Source: Paramacrobiotus metropolitanus (Eukaryota; Tardigrada; Eutardigrada; Parachela; Macrobiotidae). Taken from it: a stretch of 64,000 nucleotides of DNA. Below the pieces are notes generated by a model. It saw nothing but the letters and a program-made list of their open reading frames with translations, had not been told where the DNA came from and did no database searches. Positions 10,001 to 23,000 of the stretch are shown here, one piece after another (within the stretch, counting starts at the first letter, position 1; every line of letters begins with the position of its first letter). The DNA is taken from assembly GCF_019649055.1 (NCBI RefSeq), contig NW_026570225.1, positions 496,001 through 560,000 on the forward strand, given 5' to 3'. Made by a program: the position numbers and the translations under genes.

Positions 10001-13000
10001 CGAACCTGCTGATTTTCGAACAATGCAGTTCGATTCAAAGGGAAACATATCAAAAGGGACAGCTTCGGGGACTTCTGACGATTTTGTGGGACTCGAATCC
10101 GGCACTAGCGTTGCACTAGTATCTAGCGTAATATCCGCCGAACTCTCGTCAAGTGCCGGTTCATTCGGTTTCAATTCCGCAATGGCCGCCATGAATTCTC
10201 CACTGGTCAAGCTCATCATACTGTTCCTTTTTGTGTCTTGGTCCAACGAAAAGAATCCGGTATCCGACGATCCTCGAGTACCCTTCCCTTCGTCGGATGC
10301 GTTATCCGCAATCAATTGAGTTCTCGCTGCATCGATTTCATCGCTTTTCAAGCGATTCTGGCGTCGTTGTGCGCCGGCTTCTCGGAACAGTGTCACTCCA
10401 CGGATAACATGCTTAGTCTTCATCCACAACATGTACGGCGAATGCGATGCCGATGGCCAGGTGCTTTCGAAGACGACTTTATTATAAAATCCGTACGTCA
10501 CCGCGTCAGGCTGAATTTTATAATTTTTCATTTCCGATAAGACTTTAACGGCCAGTGCCGGCTGGCTATACTTCCCACAAAGCTGCATCATGATGCGATA
10601 CGCCACTTCATCAGACGGCTGGATTTTAGCGTGCAGCATTCGCTTCAATGTTTCAAATGCATTGCGCAGTGTGCGGGAGGGTGAGTTGGAGGAAGCGACA
10701 AGCGAGGGAAGGTACATGAACCACAGAGCGTACCCAGTGGACAGCAAACATTTCGCCCAGCGTTTCGTATGTTGATTGGCCATCTGAGCGTATGATTGAA
10801 AAGTTTTCACCTCCTGTTTTGTGCGCATAGTGACCAGATCGTTGGATGTACCGGTTGGTTTTGATTCCCGCTCCCCTAGTTCCGGTGTCTGGAGTCCCGA
10901 TTCGGAAGGAGCATTGCCGAATAGTTCGTAACGAAGCGGAGGGAAGCCTTTGCCGTACACGAATTTCTCCGTTGACTTTTCATTTTCGGGAGGGGGAATG
11001 AACACCGTCCGCTCGTTTACCATTTCATCCGTATCAAGTAGCGAAATCTGAAAATACAAGCTGTGTTGACGTATAATGCAAGTCATTGTTAATGTGCTAA
11101 GCTTTTACTGATTGTGACTGAAATCCATTCAAAATAGGAATTCATGTCTTGCTACGATACGCTACATAAAACATAATTTTACAACTGGTTGTTTAAAAAC
11201 CGACTGAATAGCGATCTTAATCGGTGTATTGTCAACCTAACAAACACCCAATAGTGAAGAAAAGCAGCACGAAAATCGTGGTAAAAGAATCAATATATCA
11301 GTATGGGTTATGGCAGATAATAAAAAGCGAAACCGGTATACGATATTTAACGCTTTACCGGTTACGGACTGCACGCAAGGGCACGCAAACTGGTTGCGAA
11401 CAAAAGCCTTACTACTTTAGATTTGACAGCCTAACATTCAATATTATCGATACAATACCATCATGTCAGAAGGAAAATTCGACAGTTTCAATTTATTTTA
11501 CAAACTATCTTTACCTCTAATGTGCCCTCTTTCTCCACACGTTGAACACATTCATCAAAGAACGCCATACCATAGCTGGCTTCACGATCCGACATGATAC
11601 TGCGCTCTTCAATAAAGCGTATAAATTGTTGTGTATGAATCAAGGAGTCGTAAAACTTGGCATACGATCGATCGCGGCTTTTTAGAAATCCTGCAATGTC
11701 AAACAGTGCACCGGGATCGGTGGCCCCCTCGGCCGGCGCCCGCACCATCGGTTTAAGGAAGCTACGGTAACCTTTCAAAATCGATACCATAAACGAAAGG
11801 AAGGCTTCTTGAATTTCCATGTCAAACTGACGTGTTCTAATTTTCTGCTTGAATTCCTTTTCACCGGGCATGGCCGCGGCCGGACTAGCCTTCTTACGCT
11901 CCATCAGATTCTTGGCGGCATCCTTCGCCATTTTCAGGTTAATCTTCTCCAGTTTTTCCATTAAGGCCTTCATCGGTTTCTTGGGCATCATTTTCAGATT
12001 GAACTCAAATTTCTCTTTAGGTATTTCAATACTGTTCGTATCTAAATCGACATAAATCACATCCGGCGGTGGATCGCATAATTCAAAATAACGGGAATCC
12101 ACCCCGTAGACAAACGGCACCGGTGCTTGCAGTAACGCGCATAATTTCAACGGGCACAAGGGAACATATGAACACTGCCAAACAAATGGGAAAATGATTG
12201 TGGTAACACTTTCGGCTACAGCTGTCAGCACATCCGGTCGCAGTGAATGCAGACAAATTTTCTGTTCGAGTAATGACACCAGCAATATCAGAGCACAATT
12301 CTCCGGAGACAGATTCTTCACCATAGTGCTAAATGAAGCTCCATTGAGCGGAATCGGAGAATCCCCGGGTCGAGTCAAAGTGATGACAGGAGTGCTGCTG
12401 CTACTTGTCAACTGCACCTGCACCTTGGGCCGGTATGCGGAGGGAAACGGTACTTCTTGGATAAAATGCGAAATCACTCTCTCAATGGGAACGGAATGTG
12501 CGCTTGTGGAGAAACACATTGTCAGCAAATGATGCAAAACTGACTGGAAGACGTCAAAAAACGGCCATTTCGATAAAATACAGATGGATTTATTGACAAA
12601 GAAATTCGACTCTTCGTCGCGCAGCGTTTTTAGCAAGTCTCTTTTCTGCTCAGCTGTCAATTTATCCCGTGGATACGACTCATAAAATGTCAACGCCGCA
12701 CCGTACAGCTTCTGTACCAGTTTACCACCACCGTACACTTGATTCCGATTGCCTGAGACCGTCAGAACAAATTTGGCAAAGATCGGCCGCGGCGATTCTG
12801 CTTCACGCGGCCAAGCCTCCAATGACGCGCCCATGGGCATGGAGAAGGATTGGACATCATCCGGCAGCGCCATTGACGCATGATTCCGCTGTGGATAACG
12901 GAACAGCAGTGCCGGCTGATAAGTCAAAAAATTCCGATTCCCCGTCGCTTTCTTGTAGCACAGAAAGACATCCGACCCAAAAAGAGCATTGTTCAGATTG

Positions 13001-13521
13001 CGATCGCTGATCTTCCAGAACGTGTGCGGTGGCTTTTCGTCCTTAATTACCACGCACACTTCCGTCACCACCAGGTCGTTGGGATTGGAGCGCGGACTGG
13101 CGCGTTTGAAGGTGATGAAGGTGCGGTGGGAGGTGGTGTTGTTGACGTTGGCGCAGCGCCCCTCCGGGGTTTCGCGGATCACCTCGCACTGCGGCAGCAC
13201 TTTGTCGCGGCCTTCAAAGATCACGCCGATATGCACCAGCGGCGGCTTATCGCGGCCGCGACGATAACACAGAAACAATTCCGGACAGCGAAAACTTCCG
13301 TAATTCAGATCGGCCGTCACGCCGCTGGGCGTTAATTCCACACAGAAGTATCCATCGGGAACGGTCTCGTGGTCGGAGCGGTTTATAATGGCCAGATCAG
13401 TAATGGGATCACGGATGTTCTCCTTGGTATCGCCTTCTGCCTCGTCAGATATCTTCAATAAATCCGCCTTTTCATCCAATCCAGCCACGATAAAATAATC
13501 TGCGACACGCTGATCTTCCAT
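7087..13521 (-). CDS. DENND4 (Crag): DENND4 / Crag, DENN-domain Rab guanine nucleotide exchange factor
   Basis: Six exons (13521-11515, 11047-8829, 8627-8102, 7958-7872, 7792-7675, 7463-7087) give about 1,777 residues in one frame. The start resembles vertebrate DENND4 ([15 protein letters not shown]). An MABP domain occupies roughly residues 40-210 ([28 protein letters not shown]). The uDENN, cDENN and dDENN segments follow to about residue 669, including [19 protein letters not shown]. Exon 2 starts a PPR-like helical stretch ([20 protein letters not shown]) and a long Ser-rich linker. It ends in a CxxC pair ([20 protein letters not shown]), completed by CPYC in exon 3. Later exons carry the conserved C-terminal block ([45 protein letters not shown]). 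The family activates Rab10 and polarised secretion; fly Crag also acts on Rab11. Function here is by homology. Confidence 0.93.
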
Positions 13522-15729
13522 GGCAGCGATTAATTAATTCATCATGCACGAAAATTAAACAAGAATTTCAGCGTTTCTACAAACAGGAAAACAATCATAA
13601 AATATTACGCCAAGCAAACCATTTAACTGATTAAAACGCCTAAAAAACCAAGATGCCCTTAGAAATTCTCGATCACTGCTGGTGACATTACAGTCACTAC
13701 GAAAGAAGCGAATAGATGCGCGGCAAAATGCTGCCCGACAAATATTATTCTTCATTGCGTTACGTTATGCTTACTTCGTCAGCATTCTGCAAGGAGTTAT
13801 TTTTGGCGATAAATGTCAGAAAACTAAAGTGGATAGATCGGATGGCACAGGCAGAAAAAATAATCAAGGTGAGGCGTCAGCTTGCGGCAGTAGCTTATTT
13901 TAATCCAAAATTAATAAAGTCAAAGTCATTTAAAGTATCGATCACAGGCTCGTCGGGGTGATTAGTCATTTTGTCAATGAGATCAAATTTCTAAGTGATG
14001 CACGGATATCCTCCTGGATCCAGATACGATATCTTTTCTAAAGAGTAATCCATTGAGTTCAATCATTTTGATGCCGTAGAGTCGTAACGTTTCTCGATTA
14101 CTGCGTTTCCTAAAAAACATAAAATTATATAAGCAACGAAACAACTACTGTACCAGTCTGTAAGTTAAAACGGTAAAGCAGTCTGCAAGTCACAAATGCT
14201 GTATATTATGATATTATCGCACAAGTGTCGTAAATCAAGCCAAAACCCAGAGGAAATTAACCTGTCCGTAATTTAATGATTTACTGAACACGCCGACGTT
14301 GTTACGCCACTCCATAGTTTGAACTTGGCGCATGTGCCGGAGCACCTGCGACGTGCACTACTGCCGAAAGCCGTAAAGCACATCGTAATGTCAATGATTT
14401 TTTTGAAAATGTGTAATAATTATATATAATATATTAATGTATTATATATTACAGTACTGAATTGTATTCATGGAATTTTCATAATTATTAATTTATTATT
14501 ATTTTTATGAAAAGTAGCTCGCGTAATTATGTGAGAGCTTGTCACGAATTATTTTGTTCTGCTTATTTTGTTAAATTTTGTGAACTCAGGGGTATTGGCT
14601 CAGGCTGAGGTTTAGCGTTCGTTACTGAGAGTCGTCATCGCTTCGTTGGCCGTCACCAGGCCGTGCAGCTTTCGCTTTTGATTTCTCGTTTAAATTTTAG
14701 TTTGTTTTCTCATAAGTTTCATAAATTTTTAAACACTTAATAAGTGATTTTAGATTTTCCATGGTCGTTATTCTTGGATTTTAAGTGTAAGAAGGCAGTT
14801 TCGACATTTTGGAATTCGTTGATCAGCGCGATGGTCATTTAAGTCTGGATATTCTTGGGCAAAGGTGGGTGAGCAAGAAATTCGAACACTGCTGATTTTT
14901 GCTTGTTTTCGTTGATATTAAATTTTCTGTTTTCACTTCGTAAATGGCAAAGTGTCGTTTGTCGTGTGGTTTTTCCTCTAACTAGTCTCTGGTCACCTAA
15001 TTCGAAATATTGTATTGTATTAACGCCTGTGTACGTATAAAGGGTGTTGATATAAATCCGCGAGCCTGAAGATGTTTGCATGCCGTATAATCTGTACGAG
15101 TATAAAGTACTTATACTGTTATACATGAAGAATAGAAGCGGGGAAAAGTTTTTGAAGCTGTTACATACGAGTACAATTTACAATTAGATTGAAATGCGAA
15201 GGTATGAAGCCTTTTAAAAGTGTCACCAACGAATAACCGTAGGTTATTTGTTAGCGTTTTGGTTATGATATATTATCATACTTACCAGTCAGTTTTACTC
15301 CTATGTAGATGAGAGGTATGATAGCATTATTGATTATGTTCATAATTTTCGAAATTTAGTTTATATTTGTATCGAAATTAACTAGCGGTGGGCTGCAGTA
15401 AAAGCTGTGGTTAAGCAGACAGCAATGGGTAGTAATAATTTGTGTCAAAATAATTTTCCGGACTTCTCTTTCATGTTCTTGTTGCCAGTCAATGTGGTGA
15501 TACATTATAATATGCTTTCCAAAGTCACAATTTTTCATACGCGATAAACAAGCCATTTCTTTAGTATGATGTTGAAAATCCATTATAGTGTTGCGTGAGC
15601 CAACAAGCATGCGCCACCGTTTTTGTATCTCACCTAATAATTAATACAGTTGAGATTAAAACCGGAAATGTTCTTCTTTTTAAAGCTGTTGCGCTCTCGT
15701 GTGGGTTGCTCAACCCAAAATCCAATACC
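13522..15729. other. Divergent intergenic region between DENND4 and FAF2
   Basis: About 2.2 kb between two start codons, AT-rich, with an A/T-only run near 14420-14510. It must include both promoters and perhaps non-coding 5' exons. I see no conserved ORF, RNA gene or transposon termini. Confidence 0.5.
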
Positions 15730-18714
15730 ATGGACGAGGATGAGGATAAGGAATTGACCGCAGAGCAGACTGACATCTTGATTAATTTTCAGGTACAATT
15801 GCCTACAATTCTGTTTACATTATGCGTTGTTTTCCGTTTGAGTTTGCACAGTGGAACATTTCCTGGCTTTGGAGCCGAAAATTTGAAATCTTTTTTAAGA
15901 TATACTGTGGACTGTGGTGTGTAATCTGTTTCAGAACTTATCGGGATTAGACGATTTAAATCATTGCCGACAGATCCTAGAACGCAGTGGCTGGGATCCG
16001 AATGTAACATTTGTTTCTTCTTATTTTATACTTTGAAAAGCTGGTTTTCATTCTTATTGGATGTTGCAGATTGCCGTTCAACACATATTTGGTGAGCCAG
16101 AGCCAGCTGTCGAAGATACCCAAGAACGAGGAATGGGAGAAGGATCACTGCATGAACCGGTGTCTCCACGTTCTCCTGCATCCGCCACGCCCCGCGTTGC
16201 CATATCTCCTTCCACTCACAGGTAAGGAACAGCACATTTTTTGCAATTTTAAGTTGCAGTTTTAAATTAAAGTTAGTTGAATTTGTTTTTCATCGGAAAG
16301 AACAGAATGGAAGCCAGTAATTCAAGTTGGGTTTTTCGTTTTTGGTCTGATGTTTCTTGCCAATGCTGATTCATCTGACGTTTTCCAGTCGTTTGAGACT
16401 GCGTTTAACATAAAAAGTTAATATTGTTTTTTTGCATTTCGATCACATTATGAGATGCACAATTAATTACCTCCATTTCAGGTAGCCATTTTATTGATCG
16501 TGTCTATCTTTGCATCACATGCAGATATGAATGGATTGAAGATTTGAACGAAAATCATTCTGATTTATCTTCCTGCTTATTGTTAGGTCATACGAAGGTG
16601 GACCAGCCCCCATCGAACGGTGGGGCTGGATGGAATGGGTCAGGGCCGGGGCGGTGTTTCCTTTCCGTTTTGTATTCAACTCGATATACGAGATTCTGAA
16701 GTTTGTGTGTAAGCCATGGCTTTCTAAAATATTCTAATTATTGCCAGCGGCGATCGTACTAACGTAATACTTCATCGGTCTTGTAGGGTCGTTTTTTGCG
16801 TCTGGAAATCCCCGTTTTGGTAAGCTTGGTAACTTTGCTTGTGGATTATTATTGTTATTATTTTCTCGAAGCATGCTTAATATATAAGCTTCTCATAGCC
16901 CCCAGCACTCCAGTTCAAGATGTTCAAAAGTTTATCGAGGACTTCGAACACAAATATGGTGTACAACATCCTGTTTTCTACCGCGGAGGTTACAAAGAGG
17001 TGCGTTTTTTGCTTGCTTGTTATCTTTTTTAGAGGTTGCCGTTTAATACTGCTGCATAAATTGCATGATAATTTTTTGAAAAATATTTTTCTCCGGAGAT
17101 TGTTTTCTCGACGATTTTCGGCATGTGAAGAGTTTCGCATCTGACGTTTCAGGCATATAGCGATGCCAAGAAAGAGCTGCGTTTTCTTCTCTTGTATTTG
17201 CATCAGGATAGCGACAGCGATTCCGATCGTTTTTGCGCGTGAGTCATGCTTCTTTGACTAGTCTGCTGCATTGCGTTTTTATCGGTACGAATGTGTTTTC
17301 GTAGAGATGCTTTAACCAACCCGGAAGTTGTGGCACTGATAAACTCTAAAACACTCTTCTGGGCTTGTTCTACGCAGTTGTCGGAGGGATACAAAGGTGG
17401 ATTAATGACTCGGTTTGTCAGACTGTAGCAGTTTAGTTAATGTTTGTGTTGCAGTTGCTCAAGCGCTTCAAGCTACTCGATTCCCATCCTTGGGCCTGAT
17501 AGCTTGCAAAAGTGGCCAAATGACCCTTGTGGGACGTCTTCATGGCTATCATGCTCCACGGGAGCTGATTGATCGACTGAATCAGTTGTTTTCCGCCAAT
17601 GATCGGCATTTAAACGCCGCGCGGATGGAACGGTAAGTAATTATATACGGATATCTGTAATGTATTCGTGATGGTCCGGCGACCAGTTGTCTTTAAGCCT
17701 TACGGTATGGAGGAATGAAGAAGCTCACAGATATTTTTGAAACAGATTTGAGGTATATTTTGGTTCAGGGCTACTTGTCTGTTGTCGCAATTGCAAGACA
17801 ATGGATTTTCTAAAAGCTGTTAGGAAGATTCGATAGACAATGGATTTTTCAAAATTTTTAGTGGTATGAAAACATGTATATCCAATTTGACGATAATTTC
17901 AAGAAAAAAGAACATAATAATATATGTATTTTAAAATGGATATTCGGTATATGTTATATTGACTTGGTTTTAAGGATTATCATGCTTTCACGTTTTTGTT
18001 TTATTGTAGCCGGCAATTGGATATGAATCAAACATTACGAAGAGAGCAAGACGAAGCGTACCAGAAGTCTTTGAAGGCAGACCAGGATAAGGCACGGTCT
18101 AAGTTGGAAGAAAAAATGCGAAAAGAAATGGAGGAAAGGCACCAAAGAGAAGAAGCCGAGCGTCAAGAAAGAGAGGAAAAAATGCGAGGCGAGGTAAGCA
18201 GTTGTCTCTGTCAAGTTTTTTTCCAGCCATATATGATTGTTTCATCTTATTTGCGTTAGAATTTGGCATACCGCAAACAAGAAGCTTTTAAAAAAATGCC
18301 AAGAGAGCCCGAAGAAAATGCCACGGATATGTGCCGAGTTAGTATAAAATTACCGGATGGGAAAAATTTGAAGCGACGATTTCTGAAATCCGATACAGTT
18401 GCGGTAGGTTGGATTATTTAATTAGCAGATTGGGTTTGTTTTGTAAGCAATTTTGTTTGCTCTGGGTTGTACAGATCTTATACAATCTTGCTTCTGAATT
18501 TCAGGATCTGTATAACTACATCTTTTCCCAACCGGATGCTCCAGAGCATTTCGAAGTTTTCACCAGTTACCCTCGAAAATCCATTGATTGTAAACCTGAT
18601 ACAAATAAGGTGATTGCTACGCTTGATCCGGGGAACGCAATTGCCTTGATAGTAGAAGAGAAAGAGCTGGAAAGTGATTCCGAGAGTGATTTACGAACGA
18701 CGACACCCAGATGA
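15730..18714 (+). CDS. FAF2: FAF2 / UBXD8, UBA-UAS-UBX p97 adaptor in ERAD
   Basis: Twelve exons run from 15730 to 18714 (first 15730-15792, last 18505-18714) and sum to 1,434 nt, or 477 residues. The order matches human FAF2. A UBA-like N-terminus (LTAEQTDILINFQ, LDDLNHCRQILERSGWDPN) is followed by a hydrophobic hairpin near residues 105-140 (FPFRFVFNSIYEILKFV). A UAS thioredoxin-like domain follows (IEDFEHKYGVQHPVFYRGGY, AKKELRFLLLYLHQD, LFWACSTQLSEGY). Next are a charged coiled coil (SLKADQDKARSKLEEKMRKE) and a C-terminal UBX domain (VSIKLPDGKNLKRRFLKSD, FEVFTSYPRK). The protein inserts in the ER or lipid-droplet membrane and recruits p97/VCP to ubiquitinated clients. The start is the first ATG before the conserved acidic EDKELTAEQ. 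It is slightly longer than the human protein (445 residues). Confidence 0.95.
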
Positions 18715-19306
18715 ATACTGGACTTTCACTACTCATTGTGACTGTCGGTCAGATTGGACCTAGTGAATTTGGACGTTAAATCAGTTCTGTAGACTTTCCG
18801 TCTGGTTTCATTACTGATCTGTTTTACTTGTTGTGGTGTTTGGCAGTTTTATCTGTGGTGTTTTAAGGGTTCTGTAAATTTGTTTTTATTTCACAATATT
18901 GAGCAGTGGTATCGAACGCATTCAGTGAATTACTTGTGGTAGTAGTACGTCTGGCTTTAAGATTGTATGTCCTGTTCGCAGTTCCTATTTCAGTAGGTTG
19001 AGTAACTTTCATCTCATCAAATTTAACCAAAAAAAGTATAAAATTTTCTGAATTAAGCAAAAAAATTTTCCAACCGCCTGGTAACATATCTCCGTTAATG
19101 GAGTTTGGTTACTGTAGTGTGAAAAGAAATAATAATAGTAATGGTACGGTTGTTATACATTTCCGTGTGTTTAGCAGTTCTTTATCGAAAAAAACTCGGT
19201 ACCTCAACGAAAAAACGTCGCATTACATATTATATCAGTTATGCAAAAGCAACTGGAATTTGAAACGATATCAAACCAGGGCAATAACAAAAACAACTGA
19301 AATGTG
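18715..19306. other. Convergent 3' region between FAF2 and PPCS
   Basis: About 590 bp hold the two 3' UTRs. No gene or repeat is supported. Confidence 0.55.
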
Positions 19307-21279
19307 CTAAACAGCACCCTTAACCATTTCCGTAATTTTCGCAACTATCAACCTTTCAATCGGTTCATCGGATTGTGTGAGATCCTTTCTGGCGCTAAGC
19401 GTAACGAAACCATTAGTGGTACAAAAATGTACGCACTCGTAACGTGTGGCAAGTTCATTGGCAATCACTAAATCCAGTTTGTAACGCCGAAGTGACTGTT
19501 CGGCTTTGTTGCGAAGAACATGGACATTTGTCTCCAGCTGTAAAAACAACAGTTCAAGTTAACTTGAATCGTGGATTGTAAGTTTCATATTACAGCGGCT
19601 TTGAAGTACTTGTACTTAGGACTTCCATTCGATTGTATGCGATTTGCGTGATCTGCCCAAGTTACAATTACTGAAATATACATAATTACTCGCACTTACC
19701 TTAAATCCGACCACAAAAGCTTTTGGTGCCCAGGCCGCTTTTACTGCTCCCAAAAATTTCGGAACTGGTTCCAAATGCAAATTCAAGGAGCCGCCCGATT
19801 CTATTTTGTCTTCAGGCTAACAAATAAATAGAAACTGCGATCTAGTGCGCAGGCATTAGTTGGTACAACCGTACAACAACGCACAGAACAGAATATCAAG
19901 TACTAGTTACTAGTACGTTATCACAGCGGCCAGTCAATGCGCAAACCCTTAAATATTTTAACTGGTAAAATATAATCACTTCAACATACGGTTACTTACC
20001 ATATGTCGAAAAGGGATATAAAAGTCAGATACCGCTGCGGCCAAATAAAGGACACTTGTTTCGAAAGATCCGTTGAGATATTCACAACAGCGCCGAAGAA
20101 GAAAAAGGTATTCGTCAAGATCGTCATATTCAAGGTAAAGCGTGTTGGCTTTATGTTCGGCAAGTTTCTCCAGAGCAAACATATCCCAGTCAATGTCAGT
20201 GCCATTTCCCTACAAAAAAAATTGGATGGATAAACGGATACAAATTCCACCAAAAAATTTCAGTTACTTATCATAAGAATGGTAAGATCCGTGTCAAGTA
20301 AAGTACTAGTACAAGCAATTTTCGAACTGCATGGCATATGAAAATGGAATTTCAGACTGCGCAGTTCAGTAAGAATTCAAAATAACAACGAAAGCAAAAC
20401 TATTCGCGGAATTCCATTTCCGAAAAGCGCGTCGCGTACTCATTGCCGAAAATGACAGCAGACTGAACTTTAAAAATCTAACGTCGCGTAGTTAAAGATC
20501 TCATCACTTCCTTAGTCATTAAAAAAATTATTAAAAACACAACCCACTGCCAACTGCCAAGCAGTAAACTAGCTGCATTACGCGAACAAAAAATAGTTTT
20601 CCCAATAAATTCACCTGTGAGGGGTTTGAAATGTTTGTCGCATTTGTCTTCTGGTCTTCATTATTTTGTTTCGGGTGAGACTGTACTTCTTCCGCCGCAC
20701 TTTCGGCAAGTGCCACTGCGGACTCCGCACTGTTATTTGCTGAGTTAGATGACTCGTCGACTGAATTGTGACATCCGTTCCCTGTAGATTCCGGAACGGG
20801 ACAGATCTCATTTGCAGCGGAATCGGACTTGCTTTTTGCAGTCACGGTGTCGCAATAACGATCAAAGTCAAAGCGCCACAACCAGGGCCGTGCGGATTTC
20901 CGACTGTACAGGAAAACAACAGCGAATCCAGATTCTAGGAAATATTCAGCTGATTTCGATCCGCGCATTCCTGTGCTGAAGTTTTCAACGAAACGCACCG
21001 CATTCTTTTCTAGCGGCACACGCGTTCCACCACTCTGTGAATTAAAGTAGAGATTAAGGCACACATAATACAACCAAAAAGACTAAAGAGTGAACAAATT
21101 CTATAAAGAGTACTGGTTCCTGAACTTACCGTAACTAGCGCGCAGCTCTTTTTCAGTTTGCAGATACTTTCACAAAAGGAAGCCAATTTCGAAACTTTTT
21201 CTCTGCATGGCTCTTCGCAAGATCCACACACACTTTGCCATAAAAAATCATAGGTCGCAGTGCTTTGAAAGAACGACAT
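19307..21279 (-). CDS. PPCS: PPCS, phosphopantothenate-cysteine ligase
   Basis: Five exons (21279-21130, 21034-20615, 20209-20000, 19816-19700, 19537-19307) sum to 1,128 nt, or 375 residues. PPCS joins cysteine to 4'-phosphopantothenate, the second step of coenzyme A synthesis, in the cytosol. Diagnostic stretches are [20 protein letters not shown] followed by TGMRG (nucleotide-binding loop), [44 protein letters not shown], and the C-terminal [18 protein letters not shown]. The human enzyme has 311 residues. The extra length here is mainly a Ser/Ala/Asn-rich insertion of about 70-80 residues in exon 2 (20615-20850), between the first helix block and the [10 protein letters not shown]-type region. 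The insertion lies at a place where the human enzyme is also variable, so activity is probably kept. Confidence 0.94.
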
Positions 21280-21408
21280 TTGTGATTTTTTGCTTTGCAG
21301 TGCGAGGCTGTGCGACAATTGGCTGTGCGACAATTGGAGTAAAATTACTACCGTGCTAAGTGTACAAGTACTAGTACTTACGAGTTATATATATTATATT
21401 GACGCGAA

Positions 21409-21614
21409 TGCGAAAACAAGCTGCCAGCCGTGCCGAATTGAAGCTGCCTGGCGAAAATCTTTTGATTGGTCGGTTTAATTAATTTCTAATTAAACCGACC
21501 AATCGAAAGATTTTCGCCAGGCAGCTTCAATTCGGCACGCCTGGCAGCTCCGACCAATCAAAAGATTTTCGCCAGGCAGCTTCAATTCGGCACGCCTGGC
21601 AGCTTGTTTTCGCA
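21409..21614. mobile_element. Foldback element with a duplicated right arm
   Basis: The left arm at 21409-21482 (GCGAAAACAAGCTGCCAG... ...TTGATTGGTCGG) is matched in inverted orientation by 21488-21549, and again by 21550-21614. The right arm is therefore a tandem duplication of a unit of about 63 bp that runs from CCGACCAATC to GGCACGCCTGGCAGCT. The hinge is an AT-only palindrome (TTAATTAATTTCTAATTAA). The outer ends GCGAAAACAAGCTGCC and GGCAGCTTGTTTTCGC pair as terminal repeats. It has no coding capacity. This is a foldback-type MITE or a local snap-back duplication. Confidence 0.8.
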
Positions 21615-22112
21615 CATAGTCCATTGTATATAGAACTAATAGAAGCAGAAAAAGTGAAAATTCAAAACTCGCCAGCACTGTTACGACTGCATAATCACAC
21701 AGGAATGGAGAAAGCAATGGAGAAAGAAGTACTTACTGATAAGCAATATCTTCAAAAGTCAAAAATATGTTCCATAAACGAATTTTGCGAACGTGAGTGT
21801 GCTGCGCATCACCTTTTTTACGAGTAATACGGAGTATTATACAGATACAATACATACAACAGGGGTGACAGTAGTATGTGTACCAGATAGCATAATTATT
21901 ATGTGCCAGTATCGTCCATTGGGCGATGTCCAGACCGCGTGGTCTCAAGGCCTGCGCTAATCCCAGAACTGCACAATGATTCTGATCCCCATAATTACAA
22001 TCATATATTCATATATATTCATAATATTTCTAAACTAATTAAACAAAACTAATACTACTAAACTAAACTAATAATAATATTATTATTATTACATGTCATA
22101 TTACTTTAACTA

Positions 22113-22500
22113 CTGTAGCCGCTAGATGAAGTGGCTCCACAGAGTCTGGTATACGGGAAAATGCAAGCCCAATATACACACATTGCTCCGTGCAGAATTG
22201 TTTTTGGTTTCAAACAATTTTGACTCTGATGCTGACGTTCTACATGTTTTACTGAGTTTTATTATTTTTTAGCAAAGTACAATAATTATTGTAAGAGCAT
22301 AATGTCAGAGCACTGACAGTTTTCAATTTATAAACCTGGTTTGTTGTGGTTTTTGGGGTGCCCCTGGCAGGGGCAGGCAACAGTTTATCGAAAAGCAAAG
22401 TGTGCGCCTCTCGGTGGGGGGAAGGCTCGTGCTCAATGCCCGGCCAGAGGCAGGCAGCGGTCGGATCTAACAGTGGAGCCACTTCATCTAGCGGCTACAG
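22113..22500. mobile_element. MITE-like element, family A copy 2 (TIR CTGTAGCCGCTAGATGAAG)
   Basis: The left terminus CTGTAGCCGCTAGATGAAGT, continuing through GGCTCCAC, is exactly inverted at the right end (GTGGAGCCACTTCATCTAGC through GGCTACAG at 22500). That is a near-perfect 28-bp terminal inverted repeat. Internal CACAGAGTCTGGT and GGCAGGCAGCGGTCGGATCT match copy 1 at 4795-4956 in order and orientation. The 388-bp length against 162 bp shows that copy 1 has an internal deletion, or copy 2 an insertion. The flanks read TA on both sides, which would suit a TA target site, but this is not proven. Confidence 0.85.
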
Positions 22501-23000
22501 TAATGTTAGTTTAGTAATAATATTTAATAACAATGCAACGATATTAAAACCCGTATACTGTAAAAATTATTGTAAGTAAATTATACTTTTTTCAGGAAAT
22601 AGTAATTAATTAATAACAGAACAACAAGCCTGCGCTGATAGACACTAATTAAAAATTTCAAATTTACGATCGAAGGATTAATTAAATTACTTAACTGTAA
22701 ATTATCATTTCTTACGCAGATATACATTTGGCAAAGTGCAATCCCTAAAATTTTTCTCCTGAACGTATACAACCAGCGCGGAAGTTCTCAAAATTTTTCA
22801 TATTTTCAATTATGAAAAGCGGTACATTTTGACAAAAACTCAATTCACGATACACTCGCTCCAATTATTCGGATTAAACCAGCAATTAAACCTCTACAGA
22901 CAAAGATCTGCACAGTGTACAAACAGTTATACCACAAAAAACATACTCGTATCAATTTATAATTACTGTAATAACTAGTACAGTAACAATAGAACTGCAA

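Larger units (their letters stand above)
21280..23000. other. Repeat-bearing intergenic region between PPCS and LEO1
   Basis: About 1.7 kb. It contains a foldback element (21409-21614) and the second copy of MITE family A (22113-22500), separated by AT-rich DNA with ATT/AAT runs near 22065-22090. No gene is supported. Confidence 0.6.
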
